Below are positions 8,176 through 16,208 of a DNA stretch of 64,000 nucleotides, piece after piece. Source of the DNA: Bacteroidota bacterium (GTDB lineage: Bacteria > Bacteroidota > Bacteroidia > Flavobacteriales > Flavobacteriaceae); the NCBI GenBank assembly GCA_018267095.1, contig JAFDZC010000005.1:124001-188000 (forward strand), given 5' to 3'. Within the stretch, counting starts at the first letter, position 1; every line of letters begins with the position of its first letter. Both the position numbers and the translations under genes were made by a program. The notes beneath the pieces are model-generated. The model was not told the origin of the DNA, ran no database searches, and saw only the letters and a list, made by a program, of their open reading frames with translations.

Positions 8176-9411
8176 ATGAAACCCGAAAGTTTAATGATGT
8201 CGCACGGTTTTAAACCGGAACTCTCTGAAGGCGCCATCAAATGCCCCATTTTCATGACCTCTACTTTTGTGTTCAAAAATGCCGAAGAAGGGAAAGCTTT
8301 TTTTGAACTCGCTTACGGCAAAAGAGCCAAAAATGAAGGTGAAGAAATGGGCTTAATTTACAGTCGCATCAACAATCCCGATCTGGAAATTCTTGAAAAT
8401 CGCTTGTGTTTGTGGGACGAGGCTGAAGACTGTGCCGTTTTTGAAAGCGGAATGGCAGCCATCACCACCGTGCTGTTAGAATTTTTAAAACCCGGCGATG
8501 TGGTTTTGTTCAGCAGCCCGGTATATGGCGGAACCGATCATTTCATCAAAAAAATCCTTCCGAAATTTAATATTCATTCGTTGGAATTTACCGTGGGGCA
8601 ATCTCAAGAAGAAATCATCGAATTGGTCAACAACAGCGGTATGGCTGACAGATTGGCTTTGGTATATATTGAAACACCGGCCAATCCGACCAACGATTTG
8701 ATTGATATTGAAGCCACCAAAGCCATCGCCAAACATTTTTCAACTGCAGAAAAAGAAGTGTATTTGGCGGTTGACAATACATATCTTGGGCCTGTTTGGC
8801 AACATCCGCTCAAGCACGGAGCCGATTTGGTTTTGTATTCTGCTACCAAATATATTGGCGGTCACAGCGATGTAATTGCGGGCGCTTGTTTGGGAAATGC
8901 TTCGCTCATGGCGCGCGTCAAAGGCATGCGCACCTTTTTAGGCAATATGGCCAGTCCGCACACCGGTTGGCTTTTGTTGCGCAGCTTAGAAACACTCAAA
9001 GTACGTATGGATATGCAGGCTTTGAATGCCGATCAAGTAGCCAAAATGCTCAATGCGCATCCCAAAGTTGAAAAGGTTTATTATTTAGGAAATTTTAAAC
9101 CCGGTGACAAACAATACGAAATCAAACAAAAGCAATGCGCTACCAATGGCGGCATGATTTCGTTTGACATCAAAGGCGGCGAAAAAGAAGCCTTCCAATT
9201 TTTGAATGCATTAAAGCTCATCAAACTGGCTGTGAGCTTAGGAAGCACCGAAAGTTTGGCCGAGCATCCGGCCACCATGACACATTGTGATGTGGACGAT
9301 GCCGACAAAGCGAAATTCTCAATTACCGAAAAAATGATTCGCCTCTCGATTGGTGTTGAAAACCATCAAGACATCATCAGCGATATTCAACAAGCGCTCG
9401 AAACAATCTAA
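8176..9411 (+). CDS. Cys/Met-metabolism PLP-dependent enzyme (cystathionine gamma-synthase / methionine gamma-lyase family)
   Basis: 411 residues of fold-type I PLP enzyme. Family landmarks are present: YSR at residues 62-64 for phosphate binding from the neighbouring subunit, the ESGMAA turn at about 90-95, ETPANP near 166-171, Asp200 that contacts the pyridine nitrogen, and the Schiff-base Lys225 in YSATKYIGGHSD. The protein could make cystathionine, act as O-acetylhomoserine sulfhydrylase or degrade methionine; sequence alone does not separate these. The insert around residues 43-58 (FFELAYGKRAKNEGEE) is longer than in the classical E. coli MetB. No other sulfur genes adjoin it, so context does not decide the reaction. 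Confidence 0.85.
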   Translation: MKPESLMMSHGFKPELSEGAIKCPIFMTSTFVFKNAEEGKAFFELAYGKRAKNEGEEMGLIYSRINNPDLEILENRLCLWDEAEDCAVFESGMAAITTVLLEFLKPGDVVLFSSPVYGGTDHFIKKILPKFNIHSLEFTVGQSQEEIIELVNNSGMADRLALVYIETPANPTNDLIDIEATKAIAKHFSTAEKEVYLAVDNTYLGPVWQHPLKHGADLVLYSATKYIGGHSDVIAGACLGNASLMARVKGMRTFLGNMASPHTGWLLLRSLETLKVRMDMQALNADQVAKMLNAHPKVEKVYYLGNFKPGDKQYEIKQKQCATNGGMISFDIKGGEKEAFQFLNALKLIKLAVSLGSTESLAEHPATMTHCDVDDADKAKFSITEKMIRLSIGVENHQDIISDIQQALETI

Positions 9412-9428
9412 CAAGCGAAGAACTTTTA

Positions 9429-9436
9429 TAACTTTG
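9429..9436 (+). promoter_or_regulatory. TANNTTTG -7 element before the DUF4256 gene
   Basis: TAACTTTG fits the phylum's -7 consensus and lies 47 bases before the ATG at 9483. The stem-loop at 9437-9476 begins directly after it and would form the 5' end of the transcript if this promoter is used. That overlap makes one of the two calls doubtful. Confidence 0.3.
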
Positions 9437-9476
9437 ATGCTCTGCTCGCGAATATTCCTACGGCAGAGCATTTTTT
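9437..9476 (+). terminator. Intrinsic terminator after the PLP lyase gene
   Basis: ATGCTCTGC pairs with GCAGAGCAT across a 17-nt loop and is followed by a run of six T residues. It lies 26 bases after the stop at 9411, so it probably ends the PLP enzyme transcript. Confidence 0.7.
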
Positions 9477-9482
9477 ATAAAT

Positions 9483-10028
9483 ATGAAAAAAATCTCCCAA
9501 GAACAGCAAACAGAATTTCTGGAAGTTTTGCAACTCAGATTCAATCAAAATCCAAAAAGGCATCCCAACCTAAATTGGTCTGAAGTCGAACAAAAACTGA
9601 TGATTTCACCCGAAAAATTGGCTTCGATTTTTGAAATGGAAACCAGCGGTGGCGAACCCGATTTGGTCGTTTTTGACGCGGTGTGGTTTTATGTCGATTG
9701 CAGCGCAGAAAGCCCAGCCGGTCGCCGAAGTTTGTGTTATGATGCTCAAGCTTTGGACGAGCGCAAAGAACACAAACCCTTGGGAAGCGCTCAGGATATG
9801 GCTCAAAAAATGGGCATTGTAATTCTGGACGAAAACCAATATCGCGCTCTGCAAACACTCGGAAAATTTGATTTAAAAACTTCAAGTTGGATTCAAACGC
9901 CCGCTGAAATTCGAAAATTGGGCGGTGCGCTTTTTTGTGACCGACAATACGATGCGGTTTTTACCTACCACAACGGAGCTTCGTCTTATTATGCAGCGCG
10001 CGGATTTAGAGGTTGTATCCAAATTTAA
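9483..10028 (+). CDS. DUF4256 family protein
   Basis: 181 residues, cytoplasmic by composition, with no signal peptide. The conserved core is recognisable as the DUF4256 family: an N-terminal helix with LQLRFNQNPKRHPNLNW, then METSGGEPDLVVFD, the CSAESPAGRRSLCYD segment, and a C-terminal FTYHNGASSYYAARGFRG. The family has no assigned function. The Cys/Ser/Gly-rich centre and conserved His/Tyr/Arg near the end could be an active site, but this is a guess. The gene stops 6 bases before the next start, so it is likely co-transcribed with the acetolactate-decarboxylase-like gene. Confidence 0.75.
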   Translation: MKKISQEQQTEFLEVLQLRFNQNPKRHPNLNWSEVEQKLMISPEKLASIFEMETSGGEPDLVVFDAVWFYVDCSAESPAGRRSLCYDAQALDERKEHKPLGSAQDMAQKMGIVILDENQYRALQTLGKFDLKTSSWIQTPAEIRKLGGALFCDRQYDAVFTYHNGASSYYAARGFRGCIQI

Positions 10029-10034
10029 TCAAAG

Positions 10035-10745
10035 ATGAAACGAATTTTTAATTGCATTCTCTGGCTGGTTTTGCTTTTGAGTTTCACGGATTTGAGCGCG
10101 CAAAAAAATTCCATACAAATCAGTGGGCAAATGCGAAACGTAATGCGCAAAGGCGAATTGTTTGCAACCATTGCGCTCGATACGATTCATCCGCGAGCGC
10201 ATTTATACGGATTTGGCCCCGAAGCTTATCTCAAAGGTGAAATCACCATCATTGACGGGCATGCTTATCGTGCGCGCGTGGTATCAAAAACGCAAATGAA
10301 AGTCGAAGAAACCTTTGATTTAAAGGCGCCTTTTTTGGGTTACACATACATCGAACATTGGCAAGAAACATCAATTCCGGAAACCGTTCACAGTTTATTA
10401 GATCTGGAAAATTACTTGACTACCATCGCGCAAAAACATACAGCGCCATTTTTCTTTAAACTGATTGGAACCTTTTCAAAAGCGGATATTCATCTGGTCA
10501 ATTTGACCGACGGAAACCAAGTAAGTTCGCCCGAAGAAGCGCATCAAGGGCAAGTGAATTATATACTCGATCGTCCGTCGGCTGAAGTCATCGGGTTTTT
10601 CTCGACCGAACATCAAGGCATTTTGACCAAACACGACACGTTTTTACATCTGCATTTAATCACCACGGATCGTTCAAAGATGGGACATGTCGATGCGGTT
10701 GAATTCAATGCAAAACAGATAAAATTGTATCTCCCGGCGGAATAA
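10035..10745 (+). CDS. Exported acetolactate decarboxylase-like protein
   Basis: 236 residues starting with a signal peptide (residues 1-22, ending LSAQ). The remainder resembles BudA/AlsD: LYGFGPEAYLKGEITIIDGHAY matches the family's G-x-x-x-G-E-x-x-x-x-D-G-x-x-Y segment with Glu69, and the C-terminal zinc motif is present as His205, His207 and His218 (HLHLITTDRSKMGH). The family decarboxylates 2-acetolactate to acetoin using zinc. Most relatives are cytoplasmic, though a secreted Brevibacillus enzyme is known, so export is unusual but not unique. No acetolactate synthase or butanediol gene adjoins it. The substrate is therefore uncertain even if the fold call is right. Confidence 0.65.
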   Translation: MKRIFNCILWLVLLLSFTDLSAQKNSIQISGQMRNVMRKGELFATIALDTIHPRAHLYGFGPEAYLKGEITIIDGHAYRARVVSKTQMKVEETFDLKAPFLGYTYIEHWQETSIPETVHSLLDLENYLTTIAQKHTAPFFFKLIGTFSKADIHLVNLTDGNQVSSPEEAHQGQVNYILDRPSAEVIGFFSTEHQGILTKHDTFLHLHLITTDRSKMGHVDAVEFNAKQIKLYLPAE

Positions 10746-10824
10746 TTCCAAAAAACCACTTAAATTTTGTCAAAGCAGCCCAAGTATTTCTGAAATTTGC
10801 TTCGGTTGAATCAACTTTCGAACG

Positions 10825-11715
10825 ATGAATCGAAAAGACTTTTTAAAACTTTTGGGATTTTTACCCTTGCAAGCATCAGTTATGAAACTAAATGCCTTAC
10901 ACCAAATTTCTGAGCAATTACCGGCAACACCCAGAATGCCGATTTTGTTTTTGGGCCACGGAAACCCGATGAATGCCCTAGAAGACAATACTTTTACGCG
11001 TGGTTTTCAGGCGATTGCTAAAACATTACCTAAACCGAGCGCTATTTTGTGTATTTCGGCGCATTGGGAAACCAAAGGAACTTTTGTAACGGCTATGGAA
11101 AAACCCAAGACGATTCATGATTTTGGCGGATTTCCGCAGGCTTTATTCGATGTGCAATATCCGGCGCCGGGCAGTCCGTGGTTGGCCAAAGAAACGCATG
11201 ATTTGGTGCAATCTACAACGGTTACCCCTACGCTCGATTGGGGACTCGATCACGGTTGCTGGACCGTCGTTAAGTTTTTATTTCCTCAGGCTGATATTCC
11301 GGTAGTACAAATGAGTATTGACTATTCACAAGGCGGCGCCTATCATTATGAATTGGGCAAACAACTCTCGGCGCTCAGACACAAAGGTGTGTTGATTGTA
11401 GGCAGCGGAAACACCGTGCACAACTTGGGTATGGTGGCTTGGGACAAAATGAATGTACCCGGATTTGCCTACGATTGGGCCAGGACAGCGAATGAAAAAA
11501 TGAAGCAATTGATTTTGAAAGGCGACCACCAACCGCTGATTGAATTTCACAAGCAAGGGCGCGAGTTTGATTTGTCGATTCCAACGCCGGAGCACTTTTT
11601 ACCGCTTTTATACGTTTTAGGTTTACAAGAAAAAGACGAAAAAGCAACCATTTTTAACGATGCCTTGCTGGCCGGTTCACTCAATATGATGTCGGTGAAG
11701 ATTGACAAAGCGTAA
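10825..11715 (+). CDS. ygiD: LigB-family dioxygenase, DOPA 4,5-dioxygenase-like (YgiD type)
   Basis: 296 residues. The class III extradiol dioxygenase fold is shown by LFLGHGNPMNAL (metal ligand His45), CISAHWET (His80) and the YgiD-type signature TIHDFGGFPQALFDVQYPAPG at about residues 97-117. LDWGLDHGCWTVVKFLFP and VGSGNTVHNLG follow. The E. coli relative cleaves L-DOPA to an aldehyde precursor of betalamic acid, using zinc or iron. The N-terminal ~33 residues precede the usual first strand and look like a hydrophobic leader; translation from Met20 is an alternative. The gene stands between an acetolactate-decarboxylase-like gene and a repeat-rich gap and does not define a pathway. Confidence 0.82.
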   Translation: MNRKDFLKLLGFLPLQASVMKLNALHQISEQLPATPRMPILFLGHGNPMNALEDNTFTRGFQAIAKTLPKPSAILCISAHWETKGTFVTAMEKPKTIHDFGGFPQALFDVQYPAPGSPWLAKETHDLVQSTTVTPTLDWGLDHGCWTVVKFLFPQADIPVVQMSIDYSQGGAYHYELGKQLSALRHKGVLIVGSGNTVHNLGMVAWDKMNVPGFAYDWARTANEKMKQLILKGDHQPLIEFHKQGREFDLSIPTPEHFLPLLYVLGLQEKDEKATIFNDALLAGSLNMMSVKIDKA

Positions 11716-12307
11716 AATGAGTTGAAGAATTGAGAAATTACAGTTGCTGAGGGCCTGAGAAACTGAGAAAAGAACGCTGACCTTTGCGTTTAAGAAGTGT
11801 AAAAGGTTTAGCTGAAGCATTCGGTTAAAAACAATATTTCATTTTCAAATTATCTCATTTTCAAATGCTCTTCTGTCCTAAAGCGAAGCGGTCTAAAGGC
11901 GCAGCCGTGTCTATAGCGAAGCGTGTCTAACAGCCAAACGGTCTTTTCTGTTTAAAAAGTGTAAAAGGTTTAAGAAGTTTAGTTGAAAGTTTCGTATAAC
12001 CGACGACCGAAACCTGACGACCGACGACCGAAACCCGACGACCGAAACCCGACGACCGACGACCGCCGACGCTCCCAACAGAACAATCAGTTTGCTATTT
12101 AACCATATGCTTCTGTGAGCAGCCCGCGTGAGCGGTTGAAGCTAAGTGCCGCGCACTGCGGAAAACGCGACCCGCAGGGGCACGCCCAAAAACCGACAAC
12201 CGACTACTGACACCCGACGACCGAAACGGTGAACTTTCTGTTAAGTTTTTCCCATGATTTTCAATCCTTATATAAAAAACCTATTTTTATCAACTAAACA
12301 AACGGCC
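11716..12307. repeat. Repeat-dense intergenic region
   Basis: No gene is visible here. From left to right: Gln/Leu-like junk words (GTTGAGAA, TTTAAGAAGTG), a pair of related 20-odd-bp words AAGTGTAAAAGGTTTA at about 11796 and 11957, and a degenerate tandem of roughly 17-bp units (GTCTAAAGCGAAGCG type) at about 11872-11943. Then come CCGACGACCGAAAC words at about 12000-12072, R1 copy B, and another CCGAC run at about 12191-12230. The same words in the same order adjoin R1 copy A near 1.2-1.4 kb, so the region is a composite of dispersed elements. Confidence 0.65.
12110..12188 (-). repeat. Dispersed repeat R1, copy B (subfamily 1)
   Basis: On the minus strand this starts GGGCGTGCCCCTGCGGGTCG and ends CCGCTCACGCGGGCTGCTCA. 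It matches copy A (1261-1337) over its whole length with few changes, and shares its outer blocks with copies C and D. It lies inside a larger repeat-dense gap. Confidence 0.75.
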
Positions 12308-12757
12308 ATGATTGAAATAGTAAGAACCAATGCCTCAAATTCGGATTTTTTAAAACTCGTACGCTCGCTCGACATCGAACTGCAATTGCGCGATGGTGCT
12401 GAGCATGAGTTTTTTGCTCAATTCAACGGACTTGAAGGCGTAAAATATGCGGTAGTTGCCTACAAAAACGGCAAAGCGGTAGGTTGCGGAGCCATCAAAG
12501 CTTATGACGACCAAACCATGGAAATCAAACGCATGTTTGTAGCCCCTGACGAACGCGGAAAAGGCGTCGCTTCAGCCATTCTGAAAAATCTAGAAGCTTG
12601 GACCAAAGAGTTGCATTTTCATAAATGTATTCTAGAAACCGGAGTCAAAATGCCCGAGGCCATTGCTTTATATACCAAAAACCAGTATGATTTGATTCCG
12701 AATTTCGGACAATATGCCGGTGTGGACAGCAGTGTGTGCTTTCTGAAAAAAATCTAA
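12308..12757 (+). CDS. GNAT-family N-acetyltransferase
   Basis: 149 residues from the ATG at 12308. An in-frame ATG at 12254 would add 18 residues before the usual first GNAT strand (MIEIVRTNASNSDFLKLV), so the inner start is preferred. The fold is clear: VVAYKNGKAVGCGAIKAYD, EIKRMFVAPDERGKGVASAILKNLEAW with the acetyl-CoA loop R-G-K-G-V-A, and KCILETGVKMPEAIALYTKNQY. The acceptor is unknown; the pattern LQLRDG-x-EHEFFAQFN near the start recurs in small-molecule or peptide acetyltransferases. It stands alone between repeat DNA and an outer-membrane receptor gene. Confidence 0.8.
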   Translation: MIEIVRTNASNSDFLKLVRSLDIELQLRDGAEHEFFAQFNGLEGVKYAVVAYKNGKAVGCGAIKAYDDQTMEIKRMFVAPDERGKGVASAILKNLEAWTKELHFHKCILETGVKMPEAIALYTKNQYDLIPNFGQYAGVDSSVCFLKKI

Positions 12758-12781
12758 ACACAAATTGTAACTTCAAACAAC

Positions 12782-12808
12782 TGTCGCAGACTAAAGCGAC
12801 ATTGTTTT
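12782..12808 (+). terminator. Probable terminator after the GNAT gene
   Basis: TGTCGC and GCGACA form a 6-bp stem with an 8-nt loop, followed by TTGTTTT. It lies 25 bases after the stop codon. The stem is short, so this is a moderate call. Confidence 0.45.
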
Positions 12809-12854
12809 ATATATGCCGACTTTTTGACAACTGCGGCCCAATCAAAAAATGCTC

Positions 12855-15251
12855 ATGAGAAAAATCTTTACGATTGTTTTATTCCTTGCTGTTATTCATG
12901 CTTTTGCGCAATCTCAAACGGTGAGTGGTTTGGTTCAACCAGCGCAAGCCAACTACAATGTGCTTATTTATCCGTCCGGAAAAGATGCCTTTTTAAAAGC
13001 TGCCTTGACCGATGCCAATGGAAAATATACCTTCACACAAATTCCGCAAGGAGAATATTTTGTCAAGATTTCAGCGGTGGGATTTTTAGAATATCAATCT
13101 GCCAAATTTAAAGTGACCGAACAAGCTATGGTTTTACCCACGGCCGTACTCATTGAAAAAGTGAATCAACTCAATGAAATTACCGTCAAAGCCAAAAAAC
13201 CCATGATTCAGGTTTTGGCCGATAAAACGGTTTTTAACGTACAAAATACCATCAATGCAACTGGCGCTTCAGGTTTTGAATTGCTCAGAAAAGCACCGGG
13301 GGTGGTCATTGACAACAACGATAATCTGATTGTGGAAGGAAAATCGGGCGTTTTGATTTATATCGATGGAAAGCAATCGTATTTAACCGGAGCCGATTTG
13401 ACCAATTTCTTGAAAACGATTCAGGCCAGCGATGTAGACAGCATTGAAATCATTACTCAGCCTTCATCCAAATACGATGCGGCCGGAAACGCGGGCATCA
13501 TCAACATCAAACTCAAGAAGAACAAAAACTTCGGCACCAACGGAACCGTTTCAAGCGGAACCAATATTGGTCGCTATCAAACTTCTATCAATTCATTATC
13601 GCTCAATAACCGCAACAAAAAGAACAATTTTTACGGAAATTACAGCGACCGATTTGGTGCGAACAAAGACTTTATCAACATCCATCGCGAACAAAGCAAC
13701 ACGATTTTTGACTCGCGTTCCAGAACCAAAAACACCGTGAACGCCAACAACTTAAAAATTGGTTATGACTATTATGCCAATGCAAAAAACACTTTTGGGG
13801 TGATGGTCAGCGGAAATTTCAACAACAGTTTTAGCAATGCCAATACGCGAACACCGATTATGCCTATTAATTCGGCTGTGTATGACAGTATTTTGGTGGC
13901 CAAAAACAACGACCACCACCGCACTTATAATTTGTACTCAAATGTTAATTATAAATATGCAGATACTTCGGGTGTGAGTTTGAACATTGATTTGGACTTC
14001 GGAAAATACGGCAGTAAAAAAGAAGTCAATCAACCCAATACGTATTTGGCCAATGATGAATTGACCGTTTTAAACCAAAACATCAGCTATCAAAATACCC
14101 CTACAGATATTGACATTGCTACTTTTAAAACCGATTACGAACAACGGTTTTGGAAAGGAACCATCAGTTTAGGGATGAAAACATCCTTGGTAAAAACTGA
14201 TAATACTTTAGATTTTTATAACGTAATTGGCGGAACCAACATTTTAAATCCTAACCGCAGCAACAATTTTATTTATAAAGAAAACGTCAATGCGGGTTAC
14301 ATCAATTACAACCGAACAATTAAAAAATTCAACTTTCAATTGGGGGTGCGTGTTGAAAACACCAACTCTGACGGACAGCTCAACGCTTTGGTCACTACGA
14401 ACAATCAACGCGTCAAAAGAAACTACACCAATTGGTTTCCGAGCGGCGGAATTACCTACAATATGACCCAAAAACACTCTTTGGCTTTGATTTACAGTCG
14501 TCGTATTGAGCGTCCGGATTATCAATCGCTCAATCCGTTTGAATATCAAATTGACGAATTGTCGTTCATGCGCGGGAATCCGTTTTTAAAACCACAATAC
14601 ACCGATAATTTCAAACTCTCACACACTTATAATTACTCGCTCAATACCAGTTTAAGTTATACGCGCGTAAGCGACTTTTTTGCGCAAGTAATTGAAGCCT
14701 CGGGCACCAGCAAAAGCTTTTTAACCTCGCGCAATGTGGCTACCGAAGAAGTAATTAATTTGGGCGTTTCGTATCCGTTTGATCTCAATAAATGGTGGAA
14801 TGTTTACTTGAGTGTCAATGCTTTCAAGAGCATTTATACCGCAACGAATGATTCTTTTAATTCAATTAGTCAAGAAACCTTGAATATTTATGGTCAGAAT
14901 ACATTTAAACTTCCGAGCGGTATTTCGATGGAAGTTTCAGGTTGGTTCAATTCGCCGTCAATTTGGGGCGGAACTTTTAAAACCAGCAGCATCGGATCGT
15001 TGGATATGGCTTTTCAGAAACAATTCCTCAACAAAAAACTTACCGCTCGTTTGGCATTCTCAGACATCCTTTATACTTCGCCTTGGAAAGGTCGTACGCG
15101 TTATGCCTTTGTCAATATTGTGGGCGATGGCGGGCAAGACAGCCGTCAGGTGCGCTTTAATTTGAGTTATAAATTCGGAAACGACGCCGTGAAAAAATCA
15201 CGCCAACGCGAAACCGGATTAGAAGACGAGAAAAATCGTATTGGTCGCTAA
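12855..15251 (+). CDS. TonB-dependent receptor-like outer membrane beta-barrel protein
   Basis: 798 residues from the ATG at 12855; an in-frame ATG two codons earlier is equally possible. A signal peptide is followed by a carboxypeptidase-regulatory-like beta sandwich at about residues 25-105 (SGLVQPAQANYNVLIYPSG, LTDANGKYTFTQIPQGEYFVKISAVGF). A plug-like domain follows (ADKTVFNVQNTINATGASGFELLRKAPGVVIDNN, SGVLIYIDGKQ). The rest is a large barrel of the outer-membrane-protein beta-barrel 3 type, ending RFNLSYKFG plus a charged tail. Relatives are TonB-linked transporters of peptides, metals or glycans with unknown ligand. No SusD partner adjoins it. It abuts the convergent rhodanese gene without a gap. 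Confidence 0.83.
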   Translation: MRKIFTIVLFLAVIHAFAQSQTVSGLVQPAQANYNVLIYPSGKDAFLKAALTDANGKYTFTQIPQGEYFVKISAVGFLEYQSAKFKVTEQAMVLPTAVLIEKVNQLNEITVKAKKPMIQVLADKTVFNVQNTINATGASGFELLRKAPGVVIDNNDNLIVEGKSGVLIYIDGKQSYLTGADLTNFLKTIQASDVDSIEIITQPSSKYDAAGNAGIINIKLKKNKNFGTNGTVSSGTNIGRYQTSINSLSLNNRNKKNNFYGNYSDRFGANKDFINIHREQSNTIFDSRSRTKNTVNANNLKIGYDYYANAKNTFGVMVSGNFNNSFSNANTRTPIMPINSAVYDSILVAKNNDHHRTYNLYSNVNYKYADTSGVSLNIDLDFGKYGSKKEVNQPNTYLANDELTVLNQNISYQNTPTDIDIATFKTDYEQRFWKGTISLGMKTSLVKTDNTLDFYNVIGGTNILNPNRSNNFIYKENVNAGYINYNRTIKKFNFQLGVRVENTNSDGQLNALVTTNNQRVKRNYTNWFPSGGITYNMTQKHSLALIYSRRIERPDYQSLNPFEYQIDELSFMRGNPFLKPQYTDNFKLSHTYNYSLNTSLSYTRVSDFFAQVIEASGTSKSFLTSRNVATEEVINLGVSYPFDLNKWWNVYLSVNAFKSIYTATNDSFNSISQETLNIYGQNTFKLPSGISMEVSGWFNSPSIWGGTFKTSSIGSLDMAFQKQFLNKKLTARLAFSDILYTSPWKGRTRYAFVNIVGDGGQDSRQVRFNLSYKFGNDAVKKSRQRETGLEDEKNRIGR

Positions 15252-15566
15252 TTACTCTGCCGAGGCAACTTCGCCTTGCCATTGCATAAAACCGCCCATG
15301 AGGTTGAAAGTATTTTCAAAACCGAGCTGGTTCATGATCTGACAGGCTTGGGCGCTGCGTCCGCCGGCCTTGCAATACACATAGTAGTTTTTGGATTTGT
15401 CGAGTTCGTCTATTTTGTAGATGAAACCTTGACCCTCATAGATATTGATCATTTGGGCGTTGGGAATGATGCCTTCACTCCACTCTTCTGGCGTTCGTAC
15501 ATCAATAATAACTGCATTGCTATCTGAACTGAGCTGTTCTGCCCATTGCTGCTGGGTTAAATCCAT
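15252..15566 (-). CDS. Rhodanese-like domain protein
   Basis: 104 residues forming a single rhodanese domain. The N-terminal part has IIDVRTPEEWSEGIIPNAQMINI, and the active-site loop is Cys65-Lys-Ala-Gly-Gly-Arg-Ser, followed by AQACQIMNQLGFENTFNLMGGFMQW. The family carries persulfide sulfur on the loop Cys and transfers it to thiol acceptors. Single-domain forms are also used as sulfur carriers in the cytoplasm. No signal peptide is present, which separates it from the periplasmic relatives. The stop codon directly abuts that of the convergent receptor gene, with no intergenic space or terminator between them. Confidence 0.87.
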   Translation of the reverse strand: MDLTQQQWAEQLSSDSNAVIIDVRTPEEWSEGIIPNAQMINIYEGQGFIYKIDELDKSKNYYVYCKAGGRSAQACQIMNQLGFENTFNLMGGFMQWQGEVASAE

Positions 15567-15674
15567 GGTTTTTTAGGTAAAAATAGTAAAATCAGGTGAA
15601 AATCAAACTTTGAAATGATAACAAAGCCTTACCAAATAAGGATTTTTGAACCGTTAACAAAAAAATAACATAAC

Positions 15675-15735
15675 ATTTGTATATACAAATATAAAACCTA
15701 CTACATTTGTACCTACAAATTTTGCAAATACAAAT
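15675..15735 (+). promoter_or_regulatory. Array of ATTTGTA-TACAAAT operators before the marR-like gene
   Basis: ATTTGTATATACAAAT at 15675-15690 is a perfect 16-bp palindrome. ATTTGTACCTACAAAT at 15705-15720 has perfect 7-bp arms and a 2-bp centre, with centre-to-centre spacing of 30 bp. A half-site ACAAAT at 15730-15735 touches the ATG. The second palindrome overlaps a TACATTTG -7 element (15702-15709). Autoregulation by the MarR protein encoded next is the natural reading. Confidence 0.75.
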
Positions 15736-16197
15736 ATGAGAATTGAAGAAATCATAAAATCAACAGTAGCGATGTCTGACGCCAAGAAAGCCATCTTGAA
15801 CTTGATGTATACGCAAAACATCATCGGAGAAAAATTCAGCGAACTTTTAAAGCCTTATGATTTATCCGGCGAGCAATACAATGTTCTGCGCATTCTCAGA
15901 GGTCAAAAAGGCGTTCCGGCCAATATGTGTGTCATCCAAGAGCGCATGATTGCCAAAAGCAGCAACACTACCCGACTCATCGATAAATTATTGCTCAAAG
16001 AACTGGTTACCCGCGAAGTTTGTCCGGATAACCGGCGCAAAATGGAAATCATGATTACCCAAAAAGGTCTTGATTTATTAGCAACGCTCGATCCAAAAGT
16101 GGATGCACACGAAAACAGTTTGGGCGCGCGCTTATCAGCTGAAGAGTTGATTCAATTCAATGAACTATTAGAAAAATTTAGAAAAGATAAACCTTAA
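15736..16197 (+). CDS. MarR-family transcriptional regulator
   Basis: 153 residues. The winged helix-turn-helix is visible at about residues 38-105: LSGEQYNVLRILRGQKG, then CVIQERMIAKSSNTTRLIDKLLLKELVTREVCPDNRRKMEIMITQKGLDLL. The D-x-R-[RK] wing is the usual MarR signature. N- and C-terminal helices form the dimer interface. The leader carries two palindromes and a half-site that fit the size of a MarR dimer footprint, so it probably represses its own operon until bound by a phenolic or oxidised ligand. Genes that follow (nitroreductase and two YceI proteins) are consistent with a response to quinone-like or redox stress. The regulator has only one Cys near residue 77 and one near 97, so thiol sensing is possible but not shown. 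Confidence 0.87.
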   Translation: MRIEEIIKSTVAMSDAKKAILNLMYTQNIIGEKFSELLKPYDLSGEQYNVLRILRGQKGVPANMCVIQERMIAKSSNTTRLIDKLLLKELVTREVCPDNRRKMEIMITQKGLDLLATLDPKVDAHENSLGARLSAEELIQFNELLEKFRKDKP

Positions 16198-16208
16198 TTT
16201 CAATCAAT

